From Salinilacustrithrix sp034522155 (GTDB lineage Bacteria > Actinomycetota > Acidimicrobiia > Acidimicrobiales > Salinilacustritrichaceae): DNA of 64,000 bases. Shown in pieces: positions 25,593 to 35,439 of the stretch. The notes under the pieces were generated by a model that was not told the DNA's origin, did not search any database, and saw only the letters and a program-made list of their open reading frames with translations. Position 1 is the first letter of the stretch. Each line of letters starts with the position of its first letter. The stretch spans positions 248,001 through 312,000 of the forward strand of contig JAXHLP010000005.1 of assembly GCA_034522155.1 (NCBI GenBank), written 5' to 3'. Both the position numbers and the translations under genes were made by a program.

Positions 25593-26212
25593 ACCTGTTC
25601 CGCTCGGCGGCCGAGCGGCGGGGAACCCCCGCCGATCTGCTGGTCGTCGGTCTCGGCAACCCGGGTGTCGACTACGCCCGCACGCGCCACAACGCCGGTG
25701 CCGACTGCGTGGCCGAACTCGCCGGGCGCCACGGCGAGCGCCTGCAGCTGTCCAAGAAGGAACGGGCCGAGGTCGCCGAGCTCCGCCCGGCACCGTCGAT
25801 GAGGCGCCTCGTCGTGGCCTTCCCGGTCACCTACTACAACGAGTCCGGCGCGGCCGTGTCCGCGCTGGTGAAGCGTCACGGCATCGACGAGCCGACCAAG
25901 GTCGTGGTGGTTCACGACGAGCTCGACCTGCCCACCGGGCGGATCAAGGTCAAGGCCGGCGGGGGACTGGCGGGGAACAAGGGCCTCGAGTCGATCACCA
26001 GCGCCATGGGTACCGACGCCTTCCTGCGCGTCCGCATCGGCGTGGGCAAGCCTCCGGGCAGTCAGCGGGGGCGTGACCACGTGTTGCGCCGACCCGGCAA
26101 GCGCGACCGCGCAGCGCTCGACCTCGCCATCGCCGAGGCCGCCGACGCCGTCGAGATGATCCTCGACGACGGCGTCGATCGGGCCATGGAGCGCTACAAC
26201 CGCTCCGCATGA
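25589..26212 (+). CDS. pth: Peptidyl-tRNA hydrolase
   Basis: Releases tRNA from stalled peptidyl-tRNA. Motifs: GLGNPG at 21-26, catalytic His34 in RTRHNAG, VTYYNESGAAV, HDELDLPTGRIKVK and GGGLAGNKGLESI. No ATG, GTG or TTG exists in frame between the rplY coding region and GLGNPG. The most likely start is CTG 25589, overlapping the rplY stop as CTGA with GAGGG 9 bases before it; the other reading is an upstream start inside rplY. At 207 residues the product has a normal length. mfd begins 31 bases after the stop. Confidence 0.92.
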   Translation: MNLFRSAAERRGTPADLLVVGLGNPGVDYARTRHNAGADCVAELAGRHGERLQLSKKERAEVAELRPAPSMRRLVVAFPVTYYNESGAAVSALVKRHGIDEPTKVVVVHDELDLPTGRIKVKAGGGLAGNKGLESITSAMGTDAFLRVRIGVGKPPGSQRGRDHVLRRPGKRDRAALDLAIAEAADAVEMILDDGVDRAMERYNRSA

Positions 26213-26243
26213 GCCCCGTCGATCCCCGGATAGCGTCGATCCA

Positions 26244-29200
26244 GTGACCGCAGTGTCCTCTCGTCCCACCGCCACCTCCCTGCGTTCGCTCCCCGGGGTC
26301 GTCCGCGACGACCCCGCGTTGCTGTCGGTGTTGGGACAGAACCACGCCGTGCTCGCGGTGCCCGAGCCGGCACGAGCGGTGGTGATCTCGGGGTTGGTGG
26401 CCCGCACGGCTCGGCGGCCCGTGGTGGTGGCCACCGCCTCCAGTGCCGATGCCGAGAACCTCGCCCAGGACCTGCGTGTCCTGCTCGACCCCGATGACGT
26501 CGAGCTGTTCCCGGCGTGGGAGACCCTGCCGTTCGAGCGGGTCAGCCCGGGCGTCGAGACGATGGGTCGGCGCATCCGCACCCTCCAGCGCCTGGCCGAC
26601 GCCGAGCGGATGCCCGCGGTGGTCGTGGCACCGGTCCGGTCGTTCATCCAGCGCCTGGCGCCCGGGAGTCGATCGGTCACCCCGGTGGAGGTGCGCCGGG
26701 GCGGTGAGATCGATCTCGACGAGTTGGCCGACACGCTCGTGGCCATCGGCTACCGGCGCGAGTACCAGGTCGAGCACCGGGGCGAGTTCGCGGTCCGCGG
26801 CTCGATCGTCGACGTGTTCCCGCCCACCGCCGAACGCCCGGTTCGCATCGACCTCTGGGGCGACGAGGTCGACCGGCTGTCCGAGTTCTCGGTCACCGAC
26901 CAGCGCTCCACCGACGATGTCGATGTCGTCGAGATCCTGCCGTGTCGCGAGCTGCTCCCGACCGACGACGTGCGCGCCCGTGCCGAGAAGCTGGTGGCGC
27001 TCGAGCCCTGGGGACGCGAACACTGGGAGCGACTGGCCGAGGGGCAGCTGTTCGACGGCATGGAGTCGTGGCTGCCGTGGCTCGCACCCGACGAGGAGCT
27101 GCTGGGCGACCTGCTGCCCGACGACGCCCAGCTCCTGCTGGTGGAGCCACGACGCCTCCGCGACCGCGCCGGGGAGTTCCTGGCCGAGGAGGCCGACCTG
27201 GCCAACAGCCTCGCCCGTACCTGGGGTGCGGTCGCCAGCGACGAGGAGGATCACGACTGGCCCACCCTCCACCTGCCGCTCGACCGTGTGCTCGAGCGGG
27301 TCGACGCGCCCACCTGGCACCTGACCACCGCACCCGAAGGTCCCGACGTGGCCACGGTGCAGGCGTTCGCCTTCCAGGTCGCGCTCGGTGACGAGCAGCG
27401 TCGACGCAACCAGCTGCGCGACCTGCAGTCCGACGGCTACCGGATCGTGGTGGCGGCCGACGGCGAGGGTTCGGCGGCCCGACTGCGCGAGCTGCTCGAC
27501 GACATCGGTGTCGACGGCGAGATCGTCGTGGCGCCCATCGAGCGTGGGTGCGTGCTGCCCGGGGTGAAGCTGGCCCTGCTGGCCGAGTCCGACCTCACCG
27601 GCCGTCGCCGCAGCCATCGCCGGGCTCGCCCCCGCCGACGCGACGCCCAGCAGTTCTTCGACGGCCTCAAGGCCGGCGACAACGTCGTCCACCACCAGCA
27701 CGGTGTGGCGAAGTACGGCGGGATGGTCAAGCGGGCCATCGGCGGCGTGGAGCGCGACTACCTGCTGCTCGAATACAAGGGTGGCGACAAGCTCTACGTG
27801 CCGTCCGACCAGATCGACGCCGTCCGTCACTACACCGGCGGTGAGACACCGACGCTCACCCGCCTGGGTGGTGACGCCTGGACCAAGACCAAGGCCCGGG
27901 TCCGGTCCGAGGTCACCGAGATCGCCCAGGAGCTGGTCGTGCTGTACCAGAAGCGCCTCGCGGCCGGCGGCCACGCCTACAGCGACGACACCCCCTGGCA
28001 GGCCGAGTTCGAGCAGGCGTTTCCGTACGAACCCACGCCCGACCAGTTGCGCGCGGTCGAGGACATCAAGGCCGACATGGAGCGCGAGGTATCCATGGAC
28101 CGCCTCGTGGTCGGCGACGTCGGCTTCGGCAAGACCGAGGTGGCCTTGCGCGCCATGTTCAAGGCGGTCCAGGACGGCAAGCAGGCCGCCGTGCTCGTGC
28201 CCACCACCCTGCTGGCCCAGCAGCATTTCCAGACCTTCACCGACCGGTTCGCGTCGTACCCGTTGCGGGTCGAGATGCTGTCGCGCTTTCTCACCAACGC
28301 CCAGGCCAGGGAAGTCATCGGGGGCGTCCGGAACGGGTCCGTCGACGTGGTGGTGGGCACCCACCGCCTGCTCAACAAGGACGTCGTTTTCAAGGAGCTC
28401 GGCCTGCTCGTGGTCGACGAGGAGCAGCGCTTCGGCGTGAAGCACAAGGAGCGGATCAAGGAGCTCAAGGCCGATGTCGACGTGCTCACGCTGACGGCGA
28501 CGCCCATCCCGCGCACGCTCGAGATGAGCCTCACCGGCATCCGCGACATGAGCCTGCTCGACACCCCGCCGGCCGATCGCCAGCCGATCCTCACCTACGT
28601 CGGCGAGTACGACGAGCGGGCCGCGGCCGAGGCCATCCGCCGCGAGCTGCTGCGCGAGGGGCAGGTCTTCTTCGTCCACAACCGGGTCGCCGACATCGAT
28701 CGCGTCGCCGGGCAGCTGCGCGAGCTCGTCCCCGAGGCGCGCATCGCCGTGGCCCACGGCCAGCTGGACGAGGGCACCCTCGAGCAGGTCGTCATCGACT
28801 TCTGGGACGGCCACTTCGACGTGCTGGTGTGCACCACGATCATCGAGTCGGGCATCGACATGCCCACGGTCAACACCCTCGTGGTCGACCGCGCCGATCT
28901 CCTCGGCCTCGGTCAGCTCCACCAGCTGCGGGGTCGTGTCGGCCGGGCCGGCAGCCGGGCCTACGCCTACCTGTTCCACCCCCAGGACATGGTGCTGTCC
29001 GAGGACGCCTACGAGCGGCTCCGAACCATCGGCGAGTCGACCGAGCTCGGCTCCGGGTTCCGCATCGCCATGCGCGACCTCGAGATCCGCGGTGCCGGCA
29101 ATCTGCTCGGGACGGGACAGTCGGGGCACGTGGCCGCAGTCGGCTACGACCTCTACGTGCAGATGATCAACGAGGCGGTGGCCGAGCTGAAGGGTGAGCC

Positions 29201-29666
29201 GATTCGCGAGCCGGCCGAGGTCAAGATCGATCTGCCCACCGACGCCCACCTCTCGGCCGACTACGTCGAGAAGGAGGAGCTGCGGCTCGAGGCCTACCGC
29301 CGGCTCGCTGCGGTCGCCTCCGACGCCGAGGTCGACGACATCGCCCGGGAGTGGGAGGACCGCTACGGCACCATCCCCGACGAGGCCAACGCCCTGCTCG
29401 ACGTGGCCCGCCTGCGGGCCGAGTGCCACCGGCTGGGGATCACCGAGGTCGCGGTCGTCGCCGGCGACGGCTTCATGGGGCCGGCGTTCAAGGCGCGTCT
29501 GTCGCCGGTGGAGCTCAAGGCCAGCCAGTCGGTCCGCCTCACCCGCATCGCCCCGAAGGCGGTGCACAAGCCCGGCCTCGGCCTGCTCGAGGTGCCGATG
29601 GCCAAGGGGTCCGACCCGGCCGTGGACCTGGTGGCCTTCCTCCGACACCTGCTGCCGCCCGAATAG
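26244..29666 (+). CDS. mfd: Transcription-repair coupling factor
   Basis: Mfd pushes stalled RNA polymerase off DNA and recruits UvrA. The 1140-residue protein has an N-terminal UvrB-like module, the RNA-polymerase-interacting domain around VVHHQHGVAKYGGMVKR, then the RecG-like translocase. Walker A is GDVGFGKT (624-631), motif II is DEEQ (725-728), followed by LTATPIPRTLEMSL and the TRG region with GRVGRAGSRAYAYL. The start is GTG 26244. It ends 24 bases before the tandem hairpin element. Large antisense frames through it are composition artefacts. Confidence 0.97.
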   Translation: MTAVSSRPTATSLRSLPGVVRDDPALLSVLGQNHAVLAVPEPARAVVISGLVARTARRPVVVATASSADAENLAQDLRVLLDPDDVELFPAWETLPFERVSPGVETMGRRIRTLQRLADAERMPAVVVAPVRSFIQRLAPGSRSVTPVEVRRGGEIDLDELADTLVAIGYRREYQVEHRGEFAVRGSIVDVFPPTAERPVRIDLWGDEVDRLSEFSVTDQRSTDDVDVVEILPCRELLPTDDVRARAEKLVALEPWGREHWERLAEGQLFDGMESWLPWLAPDEELLGDLLPDDAQLLLVEPRRLRDRAGEFLAEEADLANSLARTWGAVASDEEDHDWPTLHLPLDRVLERVDAPTWHLTTAPEGPDVATVQAFAFQVALGDEQRRRNQLRDLQSDGYRIVVAADGEGSAARLRELLDDIGVDGEIVVAPIERGCVLPGVKLALLAESDLTGRRRSHRRARPRRRDAQQFFDGLKAGDNVVHHQHGVAKYGGMVKRAIGGVERDYLLLEYKGGDKLYVPSDQIDAVRHYTGGETPTLTRLGGDAWTKTKARVRSEVTEIAQELVVLYQKRLAAGGHAYSDDTPWQAEFEQAFPYEPTPDQLRAVEDIKADMEREVSMDRLVVGDVGFGKTEVALRAMFKAVQDGKQAAVLVPTTLLAQQHFQTFTDRFASYPLRVEMLSRFLTNAQAREVIGGVRNGSVDVVVGTHRLLNKDVVFKELGLLVVDEEQRFGVKHKERIKELKADVDVLTLTATPIPRTLEMSLTGIRDMSLLDTPPADRQPILTYVGEYDERAAAEAIRRELLREGQVFFVHNRVADIDRVAGQLRELVPEARIAVAHGQLDEGTLEQVVIDFWDGHFDVLVCTTIIESGIDMPTVNTLVVDRADLLGLGQLHQLRGRVGRAGSRAYAYLFHPQDMVLSEDAYERLRTIGESTELGSGFRIAMRDLEIRGAGNLLGTGQSGHVAAVGYDLYVQMINEAVAELKGEPIREPAEVKIDLPTDAHLSADYVEKEELRLEAYRRLAAVASDAEVDDIAREWEDRYGTIPDEANALLDVARLRAECHRLGITEVAVVAGDGFMGPAFKARLSPVELKASQSVRLTRIAPKAVHKPGLGLLEVPMAKGSDPAVDLVAFLRHLLPPE

Positions 29667-29690
29667 GAAGCCGGGCCTTCGCTGCCCGGC

Positions 29691-29760
29691 CTCGGGGTCG
29701 GGAGGAGCGCCAGCGCCGACCCCGACAGGGAGCCGAAGCGTGCGAGGCGACTGCAACGGC
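29691..29760 (+). repeat. Dispersed hairpin element, copy 1
   Basis: 70-bp unit in direct tandem with copy 2. It contains a 9-bp perfect stem (CGGGGTCGG / CCGACCCCG) around a 14-base loop ending GCGCCAGCG, then the conserved 3' flank GAGCCGAAGCGTGCGAGGCG. It lies downstream of mfd and upstream of a lipoprotein gene. Confidence 0.9.
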
Positions 29761-29830
29761 CTCGGGGTCGGGAGGAGCGCCAGCGCCGACCCCGACAGGG
29801 AGCCGAAGCGTGCGAGGCGACCGCAACGGT
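29761..29830 (+). repeat. Dispersed hairpin element, copy 2
   Basis: Near-exact duplicate of copy 1, with two base differences (C for T in ACTGCAACGG and the final base). The recent tandem duplication shows the element can be amplified as a unit. Confidence 0.9.
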
Positions 29831-29872
29831 CCGGTTCGGAGGGGCACGGTCGCGCCTCGTAGCATCGAGGCC

Positions 29873-30448
29873 GTGCGCTCCGTCCGCCGACTCCTCCCCG
29901 TGCTCCTCCCGGTCGCCTTCCTGCTCGGGAGCTGCGGCGACTCCTACCAGGTGGCCGCCCGTGTCGGGGATCTGGAGATCACCCACGACGAACTCGCCGA
30001 GAAGGCGGATGCCTGGGCGGCCAACGATCAGCTCGCGTCCGAGCTCGGCGTCTCGCCGAGCACGAAGGACGGTGCCGCGCCCCAGGCCGTCGTCGCCGAG
30101 GTACTGAACCTCGACATCCAGGCCGAGCTCGCTCGCATGGCGCTCGGTGACCAGGCCGACGGTCCGCAACTCGCCGAGCTCCGATCACAGGTCGAGCAGC
30201 AGTTCGGTGAGCTGTTCGCCGCGTTCCCCGAGGAGCTGCGCGACGCGACGATCGACGACGTCGCGGTGCTCCAGCTCGCCAACGCCAACGGCGTCACGCC
30301 GCCCGACGCCGACGTCTACGTCAGCCCCCGCTACGGCGATGTCGACGCCACCGGCATCATCAGCGTGCCGGCGGGCGCCCAGCCCGCGCCGGTCGGGTCC
30401 GCCGGATCTCCGGCACCGACAGCGCCCGCTGCTCCCTCCGGCCCGTGA
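29873..30448 (+). CDS. SurA-N-like lipoprotein
   Basis: The 191-residue protein has a lipoprotein signal: basic start VRSVRRLLPV, hydrophobic core, and lipobox LLGSC with Cys21 as the lipidation site. The mature part begins VAARVGDLEITHDELAEK, the entry pattern of SurA/PpiC-like chaperones, then a helical region to about 150. No PpiC catalytic domain follows; the tail is Pro/Ala-rich. It may be a chaperone on the outer face of the membrane. GTG 29873 gives the best signal peptide. The stop overlaps mazG as GTGA. Confidence 0.75.
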   Translation: MRSVRRLLPVLLPVAFLLGSCGDSYQVAARVGDLEITHDELAEKADAWAANDQLASELGVSPSTKDGAAPQAVVAEVLNLDIQAELARMALGDQADGPQLAELRSQVEQQFGELFAAFPEELRDATIDDVAVLQLANANGVTPPDADVYVSPRYGDVDATGIISVPAGAQPAPVGSAGSPAPTAPAAPSGP

Positions 30449-31746
30449 GCGACGGCGCCGACCGACCGAGGGTCGTCGTCGTCGGTCTGGGGCCAGCCGG
30501 ACCCGAGCTCACCACGGTCGGCGCTCGCGACCGCCTGGCGACCATCGCCCGCGTGCACCTGCGCACGTACCGGCATCCTGCGGCCGAGCCGTGGTCAGCC
30601 CATCCGAGCTTCGACCACGTCTACGAGCGTGCCGGCACCTTCCACGAGGTCTACCGGACGATCGCCGACGTGCTGGTGTCCGAGGCCGACGTGCACGGCG
30701 AGGTCGCCTACGCCATTCCCGGCTCGCCGTTCGTGCTCGAACGCACCGTCGAGCTCCTGCGCGACGACGCTCGGGTCGTGACCGAGGTCGTCCCCGGCAT
30801 GTCGTTCCTCGATCTCGCGTGGGGCCGGCTCGGCGTCGATCCCGTCGAGGCGGGCGTGACCCTCGTCGACGGACATCGCTTCGCCGTCGACGCCGCGGGT
30901 GCCACGGGTGCGCTCCTCGTCGCCCACTGCCACGCACCCCACGTGCTCTCCGAGATCAAGTTGGCCTACGAGGAGGACGAGCCCGACGGCGCGGTCGTGC
31001 TCCAGCGACTGGGCCTGCCCGACGAGTCGGTCACCGCGGTCGACTGGGCCGAGCTCGATCGGGCCGTGGACGCCGACCATCTCACGTCGCTGTTCATCCC
31101 GGCGGTGACCGCGCCGGTGGCCCAGGAGCTGCTCCGTTTCCATGGGCTGGTGCGCACCCTGCGCGACCAGTGTCCGTGGGACCGCGAGCAGACCCACGCC
31201 AGCCTGCGCCGGTACGTGGTGGAGGAGACCTACGAGGTCGTCGATGCCATCGACGGCTACGACCCCGAGACCGGCGAGGGGGTCGAGGATCTCGAGGAGG
31301 AGCTCGGCGATCTGCTGTACCAGGTGTTCTTCCATGCGACCATCGCTGCGGAGTCGGGTGCGTTCACCGTGGCCGACGTGGCCCGTGGTATCCACGACAA
31401 GCTCCACCGCCGCCACCCCCACGTGTTCGGCGACGCCTCGCCCGACTCGATCGAGTCGGACTGGGAGGAGATCAAGAAGGCCGAGAAGGGACGCGGGTCG
31501 GCGATGGACGGGATCCCCTCGACGTTGCCGGGCCTGCTCTACGCGAGCAAGGTCCTGTCCAAGGCCGGCCGCGTCGGCGTGCCGGGACCCGACCCGGCCG
31601 ACCCCGGCGGCGAGCTGGGGGCGGCGCTGCTGGCGATCGTCGCCCACGCCCGCGCCGAAGGCCTCGACGCCGAGGCCGAGCTCCGTCGCGCCGCCGACGA
31701 GCTCGCACGCGAGGCCCAGGCCGTCGAGCGGTCCTCGTCGCCCTAG
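30445..31746 (+). CDS. mazG: Two-domain YabN/MazG-type nucleoside triphosphate pyrophosphohydrolase
   Basis: The 433-residue protein has a tetrapyrrole-methylase-like N-domain (VVVGLGPAGPELTT, about 10-215) and a MazG domain (about 230-355). MazG hallmarks are RDQCPWDREQTHASL starting near 240, EETYEVVDAI, and the metal-binding EELGDLLYQVFF near 285-296. MazG cleaves NTPs to NMP and PPi and cleans up damaged nucleotides. The N-domain's activity is unknown. GTG start, coupled to the lipoprotein gene. The order mazG-eno-ftsB is common in actinobacteria. Confidence 0.93.
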   Translation: MSDGADRPRVVVVGLGPAGPELTTVGARDRLATIARVHLRTYRHPAAEPWSAHPSFDHVYERAGTFHEVYRTIADVLVSEADVHGEVAYAIPGSPFVLERTVELLRDDARVVTEVVPGMSFLDLAWGRLGVDPVEAGVTLVDGHRFAVDAAGATGALLVAHCHAPHVLSEIKLAYEEDEPDGAVVLQRLGLPDESVTAVDWAELDRAVDADHLTSLFIPAVTAPVAQELLRFHGLVRTLRDQCPWDREQTHASLRRYVVEETYEVVDAIDGYDPETGEGVEDLEEELGDLLYQVFFHATIAAESGAFTVADVARGIHDKLHRRHPHVFGDASPDSIESDWEEIKKAEKGRGSAMDGIPSTLPGLLYASKVLSKAGRVGVPGPDPADPGGELGAALLAIVAHARAEGLDAEAELRRAADELAREAQAVERSSSP

Positions 31747-31940
31747 TCGGCCGGCGTCGGGCCGCTGGTCGCCGAACACCCACGCAGCCGCCACGTCGCT
31801 CCATGGCGGGTGGCGACGGTGGGGTCTTTCCCGGATCGCCGCCCCGACGGTAACGTTGCCCACACTCCCAACGCTCACCACAACAGCCACACCAGCCACA
31901 CGAGCCCCGCACGCCCGAAGACAGTCAGGGACGGACGACC

Positions 31941-33226
<1,286 letters not shown>

Positions 33227-33230
<4 letters not shown>

Positions 33231-33598
33231 GGCTGCCGTCCGGAGTGGTCCGGTGGGCCAAGCCACTGCTGCTGGCTGCGGCTGCGGTCGTCACCATCGT
33301 GGCGCTGGCGGTGTCGGTGTTCCCGACGCGGACCTGGATCGACCAGGGCGAGTCGCTGGCCGAGGTCGAGGCCGAGCTCGACGCGCTCGGGGCCGAGCGC
33401 GAGTCGCTCGAGAAGCGCATCGCCGAGCTCGACGACGACGCCACCATCGAGGCCATCGCCCGTTCGCAGTACGGACTGGTCCGCCCGGGCGAGGAGGCCT
33501 ATGCCATCCACCCGGCGCCGGCGCGCCCGGTGGACCTTCCGCCGGTGTGGCCCTTCGGTGAGCTCCAGCGCGAGGCGCCGGCCAGTGGCCAGGGCTGA
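33227..33598 (+). CDS. ftsB: FtsB/DivIC-type septum formation initiator
   Basis: The 123-residue bitopic protein has one membrane helix (about 12-31), a coiled coil (40-72, LAEVEAELDALGAERESLEK) and the family end motif IARSQYGLVRPGEEAY (77-92). It would join FtsL and FtsQ in the divisome with its coiled coil outside. GTG 33227 overlaps the eno stop. An IS630 element begins 5 bases after its stop, leaving the gene intact but removing any original downstream terminator. Confidence 0.88.
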
Positions 33599-33602
33599 GA
33601 CC

Positions 33603-34826
33603 TAGTGTCCTGTCAGGCTGAAGCGCCGTCATATTCGTTGCCGGTGATGGCGGCGCAGTAGCCGGCGAGTCGGTCGAGGATCTGGTCTGCGGTCTTGGTC
33701 CAGATGTAGGGCGTGGGGTCGTCGTTCCAGGTGTCGACCCAGGCGGTGATGTCGGCGGCGAGTTCTTTGACGGTGGTGTGCGCGGAGCGCTGGAGCTTCT
33801 TGGTCGTGAGCGCGGAGAACCAGCGTTCGACGAGGTTCATCCAAGACCCGTAGGTCGGCGTGAAGTGGAAGTGGAAACGCTTGTGACGCAGCAGCCACTT
33901 CTGGACCTTCGGGGTCTTGTGGGTCTGGAGGTTGTCCAGCACGACGTGGACCTCGAGATCCTTGGGCACGTTGCGGTTGACCTTGTTCAAGAACGCCACG
34001 AAGTCTTCTGACGTGTGGGTCTTGCGGAGGTCGGTGATCACCGTGCCGGTGGCGATGTCGAGGGCTGCGAAGAGGTCGAGGGTGCCGTTGCGTTCGTAGT
34101 CGTGGGTGGCCTTGGCCGGGGTGGTGGGCAGCATCGGCAACGTCGGCGCAGTCCGGTTGAGCGCCTGGATCTGCGGTTTCTCGTCAACCGCGAACACCAC
34201 GGCAGCGACGGGAGGGTTCATGTACAGGCCGACGATGTCGCGGATCTTTTCGATGAGTTGGGGGTCCGGTGAGATCTTGAACTCGTCTTGGCGCCACGGT
34301 TTGAGCCCGAACGCCCGCCAGATCTCCGACACGGTCTGATGCGAGATCCCATGCTTGGCGGCCAGGCCCCGCGTTGACCAGTGAGTTGCGTCCGCCGGAG
34401 CGGTCTCGAGGGTGTCGATCACCACCGCTTCGACCACGTCGTCGCCGATCTTGCGTTCCGCTCCAGGACGGGGCGCGTCGACGAGACCGTCGAGGCGGTC
34501 GACGGCGAAGCGTCGGCGCCACTTTGTGACTGTGGCCGGGTTGCAGCCCACCGCGTCGGCGATCTCGGTCCGGCTGCGGTCACTGTCAGCGCATGCCAGC
34601 ACGATCCGACAGCGGGTTGCCAACGCCTGGGACGACGAGTGTCGTCGTGCCCATCGTTCGAGGGTCTTGCGTTCGTCGGCCGAGAGATTCGATCTCGACG
34701 GTGGGTCGTCCGCGTCGTGCCATGGTGCTCCTTCGATGTTGTCCTACAACACCGAAGAACGCGGGCCCTACGACCCAAAATTCCCGATCACGTCATTTCT
34801 TGACGGATCTACCTGACGGAACACTA
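33603..34826 (-). mobile_element. IS630-family insertion sequence
   Basis: About 1.22 kb bounded by TA on each side (33603-33604 and 34825-34826), as expected for this family. Imperfect terminal inverted repeats start GTGTCCTGTCAGGCTGA on the left and GTGTTCCGTCAGGTAGA on the right (read inward). One transposase gene fills it on the minus strand. It lies between ftsB and a MITE-like element that shares its right TA. Confidence 0.9.
33613..34723 (-). CDS. IS630 family transposase, frameshifted near its N-terminus
   Basis: The 336-residue main frame (33613-34623) has a helix-turn-helix start (EIADAVGCNPATVTKWRRRF) and a DDE domain with Asp in FAVDEKPQIQ, Asp in VVLDNLQTHK and Glu in WMNLVERWF. 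The native start is probably the ATG at 34723, with AAGGAG 5 bases before it, reading MARRGRPTVEIE. The frame must shift by one base near 34685-34690 to enter SADERKTLERWARRHSSSQ. It is either inactivated, a sequencing error, or a frameshifting site of the kind known in some IS630 members. Without the shift, translation could begin at TTG 34623. Confidence 0.88.
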
Positions 34827-34929
34827 GGAGCATGCTGAGCAATAGGAGAATCGAGCCGCTCGTCCTCGCGAAACCGCTGGTCTGCGAGCTGCGCCCGTGA
34901 CCGATTGCGGGTTGTTCAGCACACTCCTA
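34825..34929. mobile_element. 105-bp MITE-like element with 18-bp terminal inverted repeats
   Basis: Ends read inward: TAGGAGCATGCTGAGCAA on the left and TAGGAGTGTGCTGAACAA on the right, 15 of 18 identical. It starts and ends with TA and encodes nothing. The left TA is also the right boundary of the IS630 element, and the right end provides the stop codon of the zinc-ribbon gene. The parent transposon family was not identified. Confidence 0.55.
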
Positions 34930-35229
34930 GAGGACGGTCTGGTTCTCGCCGGCCCGCTCGAGTGAGCCGACCTCGATGTCGGTGAGGACGAGGACCTCGC
35001 CGTCCTCGTCGAAGGTGAACTCCCACACGTGGCCGCACTCACGGCAGTGCTGGCGCTGGTGGCGGTTCACCATGTCGATGTTGTCGATGTAGCCGAAACC
35101 GTTGCAGGTGGGGCAACGACCCGGCACGCCGGCGTGGACCGCGGCCTTGCGCTCGACCGCGTCGGGCTCACCGCCATCGGCCGGCGCTTCCTCGGTCAGG
35201 TCGATGGTCTTGCGGCGGAAGAAGCCCAT
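34927..35229 (-). CDS. Small zinc-ribbon protein
   Basis: The 100-residue cytoplasmic protein has two C-x-x-C knuckles at Cys39/42 (GRCPTCNGFGYID) and Cys62/65 (HCRECGHVWEF), a zinc ribbon of the kind seen in nucleic-acid-binding or accessory proteins. The C-terminal part is acidic beta-strand-like. The ATG at 35229 was chosen because AAGGAG precedes it by 8 bases; the GTG at 35238 overlaps that site. The TAG stop is formed by the terminal bases of the MITE-like element, so the C-terminus may have been altered by insertion. Confidence 0.7.
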   Translation of the reverse strand: MGFFRRKTIDLTEEAPADGGEPDAVERKAAVHAGVPGRCPTCNGFGYIDNIDMVNRHQRQHCRECGHVWEFTFDEDGEVLVLTDIEVGSLERAGENQTVL

Positions 35230-35247
35230 GACTGTCACTCCTTCGAA

Positions 35248-35274
35248 GTGATCCGGGTGATCCGGTGTGATCCG
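35248..35274. promoter_or_regulatory. Three direct GTGATCCG repeats upstream of the zinc-ribbon gene
   Basis: GTGATCCG occurs at 35248, 35257 and 35267, spaced 9 and 10 bases, close to one helical turn. They lie just upstream of the ribosome site of the leftward zinc-ribbon gene and could bind a regulator. Composition-driven repetition cannot be excluded. Confidence 0.4.
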
Positions 35275-35310
35275 ATGCTGCTGGCTGACCCCTCCACCTC
35301 GCGATGGTAG

Positions 35311-35326
35311 TAGGTCGTTCGACCTA
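35311..35326. promoter_or_regulatory. 16-bp palindrome in the zinc-ribbon/coxS divergent region
   Basis: Perfect inverted repeat TAGGTCG-TT-CGACCTA lying between the divergent zinc-ribbon and coxS-like genes, 114 bases before coxS. Size and symmetry fit a dimeric repressor operator. Confidence 0.45.
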
Positions 35327-35439
35327 GTGGGTGCGTCTTCTTCGTGTTCGCCGGCTCCCGCTGGTTCGGCGCAGGTCGCCGCGACGGCTGGCCACGATGG
35401 CCGCCCCGACCGTCCACCGATGCGCTAGGAAGGCGGGCC

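Noticed and set aside
25995..29756. 1253-codon open frame antisense to mfd
   Set aside because: Fully antisense to a gene with complete helicase motifs; composition artefact.
34419..34778. 119-codon leftward frame at the transposase N-terminus
   Set aside because: It contains only the first codons of the native transposase frame before the shift; the rest is out of frame.
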